Positions 21,424 through 32,985 of a DNA stretch of 64,000 nt are shown one piece after another. The DNA lies in NCBI GenBank assembly GCA_021464415.1, contig CM038465.1, positions 80,696,919 through 80,760,918 of the forward strand, read 5' to 3'. The DNA comes from Lonicera japonica. Its lineage: Eukaryota; Streptophyta; Magnoliopsida; Dipsacales; Caprifoliaceae. The notes beneath the pieces were generated by a model that saw nothing but the letters and a program-made list of their open reading frames with translations, searched no databases and was not told the DNA's origin. The position numbers were made by a program, and so were the translations under genes. Position 1 is the stretch's first letter. Each line of letters opens with the position of its first letter.

Positions 21424-22813
21424 GAGTAAATACCATCAATGGCCATTAAATTATTGTCAAATTCTACCAATGGCCACTAAACTTTATTTTGTTCCAATCG
21501 GACCATTAAACTTTTAAAAAGTACTGTCAGAGGCCACTCCGTCAAATTACACCGTTAATTTTTGACGGAACCAAGTCATGTGCAAGATGTTAGGGGCATT
21601 TAGGACTTTTTATCTTTCTTTTTCCTTTTTTTTTTCTCTCTTTTCTCTCTTTTCCCTTTTATTTTCTTTTCTTCTTCCTTCCACCATTCTTCTACCTCTG
21701 AACTTCTTCTTCTTCTGCCATTCTTCTTCTTCTTCCCTCTTTGACAAAATCCGAAGGCAAAATCGTTCCTTTTTTATTATGGTTTTTTGGTTTCACTGGT
21801 TCTTCAACAAATTGTCCCTACTTTATCTCAAAATCCAAAAACAAATCACACCAATTTCGATCCCCTTATTAAGAAATTCAGAAACTCACTTCCAATTTTC
21901 TCTTCAAAACATTTGTTTTCCCTAGAAAAAGATAGTAGAGAAAGAAACTCTGTTTTTTTGTTCTTTGTTTCTTCTTCTTCCTTCTTTGACAAAATCCGAA
22001 GGCAAAATCGTTCCTTTTTTATCATGGTTTTTTGGTTCACTGGTTCTTCAACAAATCATCCCCACTTTATCTCAAAATCCAAAAACAAATCACACCAATT
22101 TCGATCCCCTTATTAAGAAATTCAGAAACCCACTTTCGATTTTCTCTTCAAAACACTTGTTTTCCTTGGAAAAAGATGGTAGAGAAAGAAACTCTGTTTT
22201 TTTGTTCTTTGTTAGTAATTAATCACAGCTTTCTTGCTTTTGTTTGCTTATTTGGGTTCAATTTTTAGAAAATTAACCAACCCATATTTCGATTTTCTGG
22301 GTAAAAATAGATTTTTTTGTAAGAAGGCCAAGAAAATGGAGGGAATCGAGGTCTATAGAGACTTGGATCTCGTTTGTTTCTCCGATTTGATGAAAGGGTC
22401 AAATTTTTTAGGGTTTCGATCGAGGTAGGTTTGATTGTGGAGTAACAGTGAAATGTTTGAAATTTGAGAAATTGGAAATGAGAGTTGAGAGAGAGCAGTG
22501 TCGTCGGTGGTGGCAAAGAAGAAGAAGAAGAAGGTCGGAGGTAGAAGAATGGTGGAAGGAAGAAGAAAAGAAAATAAAAGGGAAAAGAGAGAAAAAGAGA
22601 GAAAAAAAAAAGGAAAAAGAAAGATAAAAAGTCCTAAATGCCCCTAACATTTTGCACATGACTTGGTTCCGTCAAAAATTAACGGTGTAATTTGACGGAG
22701 TGGCATCTGACAGTACTTTTTAAAAGTTTAATGGTCCGATTGGAACAAAATGAAATTCAGTGGCCATTGGTAGAATTTGACAATAGTTTAGTGACCATTG
22801 ATGGTATTTACTC
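21424..22813. mobile_element. Non-autonomous MULE with long inverted repeats
   Basis: 1390 bp, flanked by a perfect 9-bp duplication TATATGTCT (21415-21423, 22814-22822). The inverted repeats are about 300 bp, starting GAGTAAATACCATCAATGG on both strands. They carry phrases such as AATTAACGGTGTAATTTGACGG. The arms contain a long pyrimidine-rich (CTT)n-like tract on one side and its complement on the other. No transposase. Confidence 0.93.
21741..22230. repeat. 245-bp direct duplication inside the MULE
   Basis: The copies start at 21741 and 21986 with TTGACAAAATCCGAAGGCAA and run to AGAAAGAAACTCTG. They differ by few substitutions. They carry an ATGGTTTTTTGG start-like phrase, but the frames do not give a recognisable protein; capture of a host leader or exon is possible. 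Confidence 0.9.
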
Positions 22814-22822
22814 TATATGTCT

Positions 22823-23733
22823 TAGCTTCGAAGGATATTTCTAGTATTTGGTTTTTGTTTCCCACTTCTGTGAATCCTGTATTGTCAAAAAAAAAATAGA
22901 TTACCAAAACATTTCAATCTAACAATTTATTGTCCTTTACAATTTTTAAGAAATTAAATTTAGGACTTTTAAGTGAATTAATAGAAATTGAGAGTTCAAT
23001 TAATAAAGTTAGAAAATTGTTAATATCAAATTTTTTTACACACCTGATGCATGTGCAATCTAATTATATAGATGGTAAAACGCTGTCTTTTATTGTGGAT
23101 TTGACACGTGGCACTAAATTTTATTGTTATAATTATGTTTCTTCATTAATTAATATTAATTTAAAACTGTAACTGTCATCTAATTATAACTCCTCATTAA
23201 TTGATATTAATTTAAAATTGTAATTGTCGTCTAATTATATAGGGGAAATAACTCTTTCTTGTCCATTTAATTTTGAAAATTGAATTGAAATAAGCTTTTG
23301 TAATATTTCATATTATCCATAATTTATACTTCTAAGTTCTAACTACTAAATCATTTTGTTATATCTAATTTCTCATATTCATAATTTTATAAATCCATAA
23401 TTCTAAATTGATTTTATTTTTTTAAGATCTAAACAATTAGAAATTTCTAATATTTAAAATAATATTGCTTTCAAAAAAAAATTAAAATAATATTAATTAT
23501 AATTTACTTAAAATTATCCTATCTTTTTGTGTAATAGTAAATTTTAGGACGGTCATTCTAGGTAATTGATTTAAAATTGGCGTGTACACTACCTAACTTG
23601 GAAAATATCCAGGCATTCATGGCTGGACTTGGACACGGTCCGGATTAAATAATAAAGATTACAACTCAGTCTTATTAAAATGTTAGCGGAGCACTTGATT
23701 GTTAAAAATTAGAAGAATGAACTTATGTTTTTT
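22823..23733. other. Intergenic stretch, no gene seen
   Basis: After the LINE tail the DNA is AT-rich with near-repeats of TAATTGATATTAATTTAAAA (around 23150-23220). The 80-codon frame at 22930 has no features of a real protein. Confidence 0.6.
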
Positions 23734-23891
23734 TCTCAAAGTACTGAAATGAAACATTGATTAAGCTACTAACGAGGCCTTTTATATTTAAATGATTGGT
23801 GAAAATTATGTATCTCAAAATACTGAAATGAAATATTGATTGAGCTACTAAAAAAGCCTTTTATATTCAAACGATTGGTGAAAACTATGTG
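23734..23891. repeat. 79-bp tandem duplication
   Basis: TCTCAAAGTACTGAAATGAA starts at 23734 and, slightly changed, again at 23813. Both units run to GGTGAAAA(T/C)TATG. Confidence 0.9.
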
Positions 23892-23918
23892 AAGAAAATA
23901 TCTTACATCAATGATACG

Positions 23919-24794
23919 CAGGGGTGGAGTCACGTGAGGGCCCCACGGCCCCACTCAGACTTTTTTTAAAAAATTAGTGAGTATAAGGGCCTGTGCGTGT
24001 AAATCAAAAAACTTAAGGGCCATTGTGAAAATGAAGAAGTTTACTGGGCAAGAAAGGTACGTGCGGATAAACGTACAAGTGTAAGGGTATGGTTTTGTAA
24101 TATAAGTCAGGTCAATCGATAAAAAGAAGAAAGTAGTGTGTTTTGCTCTTTAAAATTCCTCCGTCCCTCTTTCTTCTTCAAAAGAATTAAAGTAGCAGCA
24201 GCAGCTCCTCAAAACCATTCGTCCATTTGTTTTTCAAGCACGACGCAGCAAGCTGAAGGCCATAAGTCAAGCATTCTTCCTTACCTCTTTCCTTCTTCAT
24301 TTGTTCCGGTATCTCAGGTTATATTTCTTTTTTATAATTTTATACATTTTTTAAAAAAAATTGAATAGTAAGAATTAAGTATTTTAAAGTTGATTTGCTT
24401 CTTAGATTGTTAATATATTTGTTTGCTGGTTATTATTTATTATTGTTGATTTGTTTATTAAATTGTTAAATATTGATCTTAAATTTGATTATTGAGGTTA
24501 ATTTGTTTATTAGATTATTATTAGATAAATTAATATTGAGATTAATATATGTGTTTGTTGGTTATAGTAGGTTAAATATTGAGTTGATAAAAATATTTCA
24601 AAATATATAATTAATTTTAGTATATCATTTTTTTATTTTTCAAAAACATAATAGAGAAATATTTTAATAAAGTAGAACGAAGTTCTACTTCTCAAAATGT
24701 TGGTTTGATTTTAGCCATATTATAATATATGCAAAAAAAAAATGTTATGTTATTAGTTTTGCCCCACTTGAACAAAAATTCTGGTCTACCAATG
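23919..24794 (+). mobile_element. hAT-type element with 5' exon of a transposase-type gene
   Basis: The left end CAGGGGTGGAGTCACG is a typical hAT terminus; the right end reads, reversed, CATTGGTAGACCAGAATTTT. Flanks are ATGATACG (23911-23918) and ATGATGCA (24795-24802), 6 of 8, both differences being transitions. Inside, 24138-24318 looks like a spliced leader: an open stretch ending TATCTCAG before GTTATATTTC, a plausible donor. The rest of the gene is missing, so this is an internally deleted derivative. Confidence 0.6.
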
Positions 24795-24802
24795 ATGATG
24801 CA

Positions 24803-25548
24803 TACTATATATTCATGTTAAACACCAGTAATGTTACTTCAATTTTTTTTTTATATATATTTGCATAAATATTTTTTTAACTGGCTAAGACTTGCTGTAT
24901 TCGAAAAGATAAAATGAACCAAGTATTGTTAGATAAGAGACCGAGGATTCGGGCCAAGGAAATTGAACGTTACGGTTCCCACTTGAAAGTCGACTTTTAA
25001 CCACAACCACTGTGACGCGCAAGGCCTCCATAACGGACCATACTTTTGAGATAAGATTTTTTAATTAACTATATTAAAAATATAAAAAATATTTTGTGCA
25101 CATAATTTCAAATTTTTATCTCATGGCTGATGGTACTCCTTTGATCGAGTGCCCCATTTAAAAGAAATTTCTCGCCCCTATATGTACAGATGAAAATTTT
25201 TTATTGCTAAAAATTGATCCCTCAGACCTATTGGTTAGAAATAAAGTAATTTTGTTGTTATTCGCAATATTTTGTAATTAATCCACCTTTAATTTATGAA
25301 AATTTTCAACAAACTTTGGTAACATTACCCTTTTCAAAATTGAGAAATATATCTACTAATTAAAATTAATTTTCATGTATTTCTTATTTTCCTTAAAAAA
25401 CATTTATTAACTTATCAATACATATTTTGATCAATTAAATATATTATTAATACCCCACCCGTTTTTTCACCTATGCAAAAGGGAATTAATAATCTTTACG
25501 ATGTTAGTTAAAAATTATGATTCCTCCCTTGTCAGTTTGAAAAGCACA

Positions 25549-25610
<62 letters not shown>

Positions 25611-26405
25611 TTTAAGAATCAAGTATATATATTCTTTTATGTTGACAAATTCAGTAAACTTATTTCATGTTTATCAATTTTTTAATATATAGTCATATAA
25701 AGTATAAATGATCGTATAATTAATTAGCTACAAAAGCATTTCGTATTTTAATTTATAATAAGGAGAGTACTTTCTTTCACTAGAATAATTTGGGAGATGA
25801 TAATTACGCGAACAACATAACATAAAACCTTTTAGATCTATCGGCATTATAATTCAATATTTCCCTAGCCAATTGTAGGACATAATGGCTAGCATAACTC
25901 TCTCCGGTTATGTAGACTTCTTAATATTTGTAGCATGGAATCCGTTCCATCAATTAGATTAGGAATTGCAGCAAATCTTTTGTTGAATTACGCATAGCGT
26001 CCCCATTAAATCATATATACAAAAATCAGTCGTAAGAAATAAACTAATAATAATAATTACGAAGAAGAATGACAATAACACTAATTAAAAAGTAATTTTT
26101 AGGTTAATTCTTATTTAAGGAGTTTTGTATTTTGCTAAAAGTTATGTTGTAATAGGTTGTACTACATGGTCCACTTTCTTACACACGTTATATATTATTT
26201 GGGCAAAAAGTATTATGATGTTGGTAATATAGAGTGTGTAATATATTCAGTTTTTAGTATCTACAACCTTCCTTTTAACAATGAAAGGGGGAGTTAATAA
26301 TATCCATCTTCTGTATAGTGAAATTTCGATCTATCGTTGATTAACTTATAAACATTATAGTTCATAAAGTATCTGGAGTGAGAGAGTGAGGTAAGAGGGA
26401 AGATT
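24803..26405. other. Intergenic stretch, no gene seen
   Basis: AT-rich. It contains the (AAT)n microsatellite at about 25549-25606. No splice-consistent coding pattern found. Confidence 0.55.
25549..25606. repeat. (AAT)n microsatellite
   Basis: About 19 uninterrupted units. The poly-Asn reading is an artefact. Confidence 0.97.
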
Positions 26406-26407
26406 TA

Positions 26408-27122
26408 AGACTGGCAATATTTAACACGACACGCTAACCCGACACGAAATTAGCAGGTTTGGGTCAAGCATAAACAAGATTAGGTTAATTTTGGGTTAAC
26501 ATGCTTGACCCACAAATTAAACGGGTCATGTTTGGGTTAACCCATTAACTTGAAATTGACCCGCAAATAACACAATTATTTTTATTTTATGTTTTGCAGC
26601 TATATATATATTTTGTATTTTGCCATCTTGCTTGGACAAATATATCCTTATTTTGATTGGTGGTAGTAGATGATAATTATTATATTTTTTGTAATGGATA
26701 AACTAGTAATTTTTTTATGTTTTTGCTTTAGTGATAGAATGCTATTTATTTTGACTATAAATTATTATTATCATATTATTTTGATTAAATATTGAGTTTT
26801 GGTATTTGGTGATACTTATTATTATTTATTAAAACTTTAAAACTATTATAAAATAATTTAATTGTTTTCATATGAGACTTAATTGTCATTGGAATCTTAA
26901 AAAGGTTAATTGTGTAATGTCGAGTTGCAGGTTTAAACACAGTCTATTTATTAAGTGGGTTAGTTGGATTTTGTCGTGTAACTTATAAAATAAACAGGTT
27001 GTCTTCAAGTTAATATAAATGACACAATTAATTAAACGGGTCGTATTCGAGTTAACACTAATACTGTAATCTTTGTGTGTTGACACGATCCAAATACGAC
27101 ATGCGAACCCGAATTGCCAGTC
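26408..27122. mobile_element. Candidate TIR element with GACTGGCAAT ends
   Basis: GACTGGCAAT at the left end is mirrored by ATTGCCAGTC at the right. Sub-terminal regions are rich in CACGACACG, AACCCG and TGGGTTAAC-type phrases in both orientations. I find no clear target duplication. Non-coding. Confidence 0.5.
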
Positions 27123-27452
27123 CTCGGAAGAAGGAGGATATGGTATCTAGTGAGGGAATAGTGAAGAATGAGGAGACAAGATGAAGGAAAAGAGAATAAG
27201 ACAGAAAAAAAATTAAAATAGAAGGGAGTGGGTTGATTTTTGTTTTTATTTTTTTACTTAAAAATTAATTAGGATTTATCTGTTAGTTAATAACATTAAA
27301 ATCTTACTTTTTTAAATATAATATTTTTATTTAATTAATTAAAGTGTATGTACTTATTAATCAATTGGATATTTTAATATTAAATCATTAATAAAAATAA
27401 TATTTATAAAATTAAATCAACAATAGTTTTTTGTCGGTCTATCTGCATTCGC

Positions 27453-27571
27453 AAATATCGCGGATATAAATAAAATAATAGAAATAAAATCACCGGATAA
27501 AAACAAAACCAAATATCGCGGATATAAATAAAATAATAGAAATAAAATCACCGGATAGAAACAAAATTATC
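27453..27571. repeat. 58-bp tandem duplication
   Basis: AAATATCGCGGATATAAATA begins at 27453 and 27511; each unit continues to AAAATCACCGGATA. Confidence 0.92.
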
Positions 27572-27583
27572 GTATATTGTGGT

Positions 27584-27842
27584 TTGTGTATAATTTACAC
27601 AATTTGTAAAAGTTTTCAGTCTTCGGCTAACAATCTTTTTTGTGTATAATTTACACAATTTGTAAAAATCTTTGGTCTCCGGCTAGCCATCTTTTAAATT
27701 TGGGTTTTGTGTAAAATTATACACAATTTGTAAAAGTTTTCGGTCTTTGGCTAGCAATCTTTTTTGTGTATAATTTACACAATTTGTAAAAATCTTCGGT
27801 CTCCGGCTAGCAATCTTTTAAATTTGGATTTTGTGTAAAATG
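27584..27842. repeat. Tandem array with self-complementary core
   Basis: Four to five units of 55-65 bp: TTGTGTATAATTTACACAA, TTTGTAAAA, CGGTCTCCGGCTAGCAATCT. The core GTGTATAATTTACAC is a near-perfect palindrome. Similar wording occurs at 4600-4680. Confidence 0.88.
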
Positions 27843-27849
27843 AAAGTAT

Positions 27850-28070
27850 AAAAATACACTCCAAGTTTACATTGCCATCTCAGCATTTGATCTCTCAAAT
27901 TATTTTATAAAACTTAAAATGTAATATAAAATATATATTTTAATAAAAATTATATATTTGAAATCTACTCATTAAGACAAATAAATAAAGATCTGTAGTT
28001 ACTATAAGATTATATATACAAAACTTCAAAATAATAATAATAGTAACTGCACGAAATAACATCAAACATG
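27850..28070. repeat. Dispersed repeat, copy 2 (partner at 4670-4890)
   Basis: See the partner: matching phrases occur in the same order, with an AAACTTCAAAATAATAATA tail here. Confidence 0.5.
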
Positions 28071-28637
28071 TGTATTGGTTTATTCAAATTTTACACAAAA
28101 GTTTATAAAAGTAATATTGGAACATATATTTTTTAATCATCAAAATTTAAATAAAAATGGTTTGACACAATAATTTTTACATTACGAGATGTTCTTAGAA
28201 ATACAATACAGCATCTAAGCTTCAAAGTCCAGTCCTGTCTTGATTTTTTTTATTGTATATAGGAGTCAAGAGGGAGAAAAAATCATGAATATCAACCAAA
28301 CCATCCATTCATACAAGGATATCCAATCATCATAATAATTAAAAGAAAGAATGGTTTCTCAAATTAAAATTGAATGCGAAACTCAATGGGCATGAAGAAG
28401 ATCAGTACGAACGAGGATCAAACGATCCATCCATAGATACCAATCAATACACTCGATTACAAGAACGAATTAACCAATACTGTTCCCTCACTTATCACAA
28501 ATGAAAAACTGATCAGCGTGAACTTCCTGAAAATTAAATGATTGTTCCAAGCTAAATGAAATAGAAAAAAATTGGTATAATAGAGGCAGAAGAGGATCAG
28601 CCTGCATCAAATGTATAATATATGATGATGATCATCA

Positions 28638-28853
28638 TCAATTTTTATTCTTCTTGGAGAGCTTGTATTTGAGTTTGAGCCAATTGATGCCAATTTTGGT
28701 ACCTCTCTTGACTTTCTTCATCCCAGCAGAGGCAGCATGTTTCGTCTTCTCAAATTTCTCGCTCAATTTCCTTGAGAATTTGGCAGATTTATTGGTCTCG
28801 GGCTTGCCCCATGGGTTCTCATCGTGATAACCATGGGTCCCCCTCCCCTCCAT
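28638..28853 (-). CDS. Small basic protein, 71 residues
   Basis: Single exon from ATG 28853 to TAA. The protein is rich in Lys and hydrophilic, with no signal peptide or membrane segment. The core KLSEKFEKTKHAASAGMKKV followed by KRGTKIGINWLKLKYK matches my recollection of a plant family of short unknown proteins ending in a Gly-x-x-W-(I/L)-K-x-K-Y(Q/K) motif. Function unknown; the basic amphipathic helix could bind nucleic acid or membranes, which is inference. Evidence for a real gene: local GC above the flanks, a TATA box, a pyrimidine-rich leader and a favourable ATG context (AAAATGGAG). Gene-free repeats surround it. Confidence 0.78.
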   Translation of the reverse strand: MEGRGTHGYHDENPWGKPETNKSAKFSRKLSEKFEKTKHAASAGMKKVKRGTKIGINWLKLKYKLSKKNKN

Positions 28854-28972
28854 TTTAATTATAGTCGATTAATGATCGTGCAACGAACGATTAATTGCAG
28901 ATCTTAATCGACTTTAATTTACAATGGAGAGAGGCAGAGAGGAGAGAGATTGATGGAGATGAGAGAGGGGGT

Positions 28973-28980
28973 TGTTTATA
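28973..28980 (-). promoter_or_regulatory. TATA box of the small basic protein gene
   Basis: The minus strand reads TATAAACA, followed by a leader rich in CTCTCTC runs. A transcript start near 28945 gives a leader of about 90 nt. Confidence 0.65.
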
Positions 28981-29071
28981 GGTTGTCATTGTTTTTAACG
29001 AAGGATGAGGACGAGAGGTGTGGTGCTAATGTCTTGCATGAACGGGCAACGTGTTTGGGTCTAAATCAGAG

Positions 29072-29100
29072 ATGATCTCTCTCTCTCTCTCTCTCTCTCT
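29072..29100. repeat. (CT)n microsatellite upstream of the small gene
   Basis: About 13 CT units, 90 bp upstream of the TATA box on the minus strand, where it reads GA. GA/CT runs are common in plant core promoters and may be functional. Confidence 0.9.
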
Positions 29101-29837
29101 AAGTTGGGTGGAGAAATAGATGTAAATAACAGGCACGAGATGGCATGTTCTATTTCAATTTTTTGATTTTTATACATTTTTAAGTGAAGATTTGGCTTTT
29201 GTATCAGAATTATATTTCTAGTTAGTTTTTGACTTTATGCAATTCTTGATTCGTTAGATTTATATTCTATACATAACTCTTGTCACTAGTTAGATTAAAG
29301 AGCATATTTGAAAGATAATATTTAAAATTTTAATTGCCGGCTATGATTTGTTTTGCAATTATACTCAGAATTGATCTTCATTAATAATATCTATTATCAG
29401 GTGGATTAGTGGCGGTTTTGCCTTACTACCTAATTGCATGCGTGTTTCGTTGATTGTTTTATTCTTTAATATCTTGTTTTTTGTATTGTTTGAATATTAG
29501 TGGTGCTTGTTTATTTAATTATCGTACGTATAATTGTCCGATCAATTCTTCGCTTGTCCTGAGGGTTTTTTTTTTTTTTTTTAGCGATATCTGAATACAA
29601 TTTTAAGATTAAAATATCTTCTCTTATAATAAATGTTGGTAACATATGCTAAAGATATCTTGTCTTGAGTCCAATTTACGTTTTGTACTAATTACATTCT
29701 CATGTTCAACTAATCATATACAAGTAAGTTTTTAATCATAGGTGAGAACTGCGACCTAGGGCTTAAGCATTATTCTCACATTCTTAACTATCAAAGATTA
29801 AATCTCGTGCAATCCACATTCTTTTATTTGAAAAAGA
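29101..29837. other. Intergenic stretch, no gene seen
   Basis: AT-rich, with a T18 run near 29564-29581. No coding signal. Confidence 0.6.
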
Positions 29838-29838
29838 A

Positions 29839-31325
29839 CTAGGGTATATCCGTGCCCGAGGGCATGAAATAGTGAAAAATTTAAATCTATGTTTATGAAT
29901 AACGAAAATTATTTATTTTCATCTACTGTACCTATGGCATGATAATTAATTGGTAGTAGAAGCTTAATTTTTACTTTTTTTTTCTAATGTAAAATTATAA
30001 TAAACTCAAAACTTATTTGTGTTTTAGTAAATTGTGTTTTAAAAAAAATAGTTTATAAAAAAACACAAACTAATTAAAATGAAATAAGTTTTGAGTTCCC
30101 TCGGGCACAGGCAAAACATAAAATTATGTGTGATTTATATATTTTATTCACTTATTGCAAATCACAAAATGATATTACATTGTCGATCACTTTCCAATCG
30201 AATCGATCATGATCAGTTTAAAATTAACACAAATCAATAAATCGTATTCGTATTCCAATGTCCACATCGGTAGGTTTAGCAATGGTTGCTTATTCAGTCG
30301 TCTTCAATTTGATTATTTCAGATTATTTGTTAAAATAACAAATATAGTTTGAATATTATTTGTTCACCAAGGAAAATAAAATCATTCATTTAAATCTGAA
30401 ACGATAACATCTAAAATTCGATAAAGCTAGTACCATATGAACACAATCCAAATCAACTATTGACATGTTAAGTGAAAATACCAATTAAGAAATACAAAAG
30501 GTTAGTAACCATTTGTGTTGGATATATTTTACACAATAGAAAACATGTTACTTATTTTATCACTAATGAATCTACATTTGTATTACTTCTTTTTTTGTCA
30601 CAAATTAAGTCTCACTTTTTTTTCTTATATCTCAAATTAAGGATTTCAGATAAAATATATCATTTTTAGGAAATATTCATATTATTATATTAATTAAAAT
30701 TTTACAATTTTAAAAGTTATACGCAATAGGAAAGAGGGGGAATGGGATGGGAGAATGTGGGGTTGGGGGATAGGTGATAGGTGTAAGTAAAGAGAAGTAA
30801 TGAAGTGAGAAAGAAAAAAAAAGTAGTCTCTAGAATTTATATATGTATATATTTAAATAAAAATAAGTGATGTGTTATTTTAACTATTGGATTAGATAAG
30901 AAATATGCATTTTAACCTTTAAATTATCTATGTATGACAATAGTCATATAAAATATTATTCATTAACTCTTCTTTATTTAATGGTGGTTAAACTTAATAG
31001 TTGAAACGAATTAATTTAACAAAATCCTAAAAAGGTAATTAATCGGAAGAAATTGAAAATAAGAATAAAATCACATGTAAAACAAATAGTAGTTTAAGGT
31101 TGAAAACAAATTATCTGAATTGTACGTATTTGAATTGAGAGGTTCAATGAATACATATACAGCTTTAGTATAATTAAGTACATTATATCTTAGTGGTTCA
31201 ACATTTCAAAAATGCCATTGAAAAAATTGAAATATTAACCAGAAAAATATCATTTCAGAGTTAGAATAATCAGTCATAACAATAAAATCACCTGTAAAAA
31301 AATAGTTATTTAAGGTTGAAAATAA
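29839..31325 (-). mobile_element. Segment B, Helitron-like 3' end at its left edge
   Basis: Read on the minus strand it ends with the hairpin TGCCCTCGGGCA, ten bases, then CTAG followed by T. Plant Helitrons end in exactly this way (short hairpin, about 10 nt, CTRR, then host T). I cannot find the 5' TC terminus. It pairs with 32986-34598. Confidence 0.55.
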
Positions 31326-32985
31326 ATCTATAATACAAATCAAGAAAATACTATTTATTAATTTGACCACTATCTTTTTTAAGCCAAAAGTCATAAATCA
31401 ATTCATCAATCCAATGGTCAAGATTGATTCAACAATTCAATGGCACATAATTTGATACATTTAGAATATTAATTTATTTAGTTTTGTTCTCCTCTCTAAC
31501 TTACAAAATTAATACATTTAGAATATTAATTTATTTAGTTATGTTTTGATACAATTTTAAAATTAATAAGGAAATTTACTATTTTGATAAAAGAGCTAAG
31601 CATAAGGATATTTATTTAACACCCTCTTTAAATCTTCTTCTATGTAAAATTAACTATTCTATTAGTTTTATTTTCTTTTTTTCTTTTTTTAACTATTTTT
31701 TTATAACTTATATTTTTTGTGTTTTGGTTATTGGCAATTTTTTTTAATTATTAATTTATTTATTTATGTTATCCTCTCCAACTTACAAAATTAATACAGT
31801 TAAAATATTAATTTATTTAGTTATGTTTTGGAATAGAAAGTAAAACTCATAATTTAAAATTAATAAGGTAATTTACTATTTTGATACAAGAGTTAAGTAT
31901 AAGGATATTTATTTAACTCCCTATTTAAATCTTCTTCTATGTAAAATTAACTATTTTATTAGTTTTATATTTTACTTTTTTTAACTATTTTTTTTGGTTT
32001 TTTGGTTATTGACAATTTTTTTTTGTTAATTGAGTTGATAAAACATAGAGCGAAGCTAAGGAAACCATAACTCAGATGTACTAATTATTTTATGTTATCT
32101 TTAAACTTTTTAAAATTATATTAAGTTTAATCTAATTAATTCCATAGAAAACTCAATAAAATTTGTTTTCAACCTTAAATAATTATTTTTTTACAGGTGA
32201 TTTTATTGCTATTCTCGACTTCTTATCATTAATTCCTTTTTGAGATTTCGTTAAATTGATCAATCTCAACCATTAATTAAGTTTAACCACCAGTTGAGAT
32301 AGACTTACAAAAAAAATATATAGTGACTTAATAATTTATATGATTTATTTTTAACAGAATCCTGTTTCCCTTTTCCTTTCCTCGTGGTTGAGTATCAGGT
32401 ATATCCGTTTACTATTTGTTTGAAGAAGAATGTAAAATTAAAAACTTCCATTTTCTCCTTCTATGCATTCACTTTTACCATAAATGATTAGTACATGACT
32501 GATTATTCTAACTCAGAAATGATATTTTTAAGTATATTATATCTTATTGGTTTGACATTTCAAAAATGCCATTGAAAGAATAATTAGTTATGCTCTAATT
32601 TACATTTTTTCTTTTCCTTTTCAAGTGTCTTAAATTAATTTTTTTTGACGTACATAACTAATGTACTAAATCCTATGGTAAAAAGAAATAAAAAAAATAT
32701 TATCTTATGAAATTATTTAGATTAAACTTAGTATAATTTAAAAAAGTCTAAAAATGAAATAAAATTATTAATATATCTGAGTTGTGGTTCCATTAGCTTC
32801 GCTTTAAGTTTTATATATTGAATTAACAAAAAAATTGCCAATAACCAAAACACACAAAAAAAAAAGTTATAAAAAATAAAGTTAAAAAAAAGAAAAAAGA
32901 AAAAAGAAAATAAAACTAATAAAATAGTTAATTATACATATAAGATAATTACACAAAAACTGTATTTTAGTTCATTGAACATCTC
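31326..32985. repeat. Segment A (inverse copy at 34599-36308)
   Basis: Begins TATAATACAAATCAAG and contains TTAGCTTCGCTTTAAGTTTT, TCATGTACT-like and GAAGAAGAATGTAAAATTAA phrases that appear inverted in A'. Confidence 0.7.

Larger units (their letters stand above)
20950..22890 (+). mobile_element. LINE 3' end with RNase H relic and poly(A), split by a MULE
   Basis: Across 20985-21390, with at least two frame changes, one reads DRFGKIIVRGRMCV, VAEAIVIIEAW, CDNSNVVSWC, VPPWENRSNIEDIKEL and ANLFACWMAKHVFFGG. This is the order of motifs of the RNase H (RVT_3) domain at the end of plant L1-type ORF2. After the MULE (21424-22813) the 3' UTR resumes and ends TGTATTGTCAAAAAAAAAA at about 22890. The 5' portion is truncated, as usual for LINEs. 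Confidence 0.72.

Noticed and set aside
21578..22659. Several overlapping frames in both strands
   Set aside because: Created by the MULE arms and the internal duplication; no domain.
25501..25692. Poly-Asn protein
   Set aside because: Translation of an (AAT)n microsatellite.
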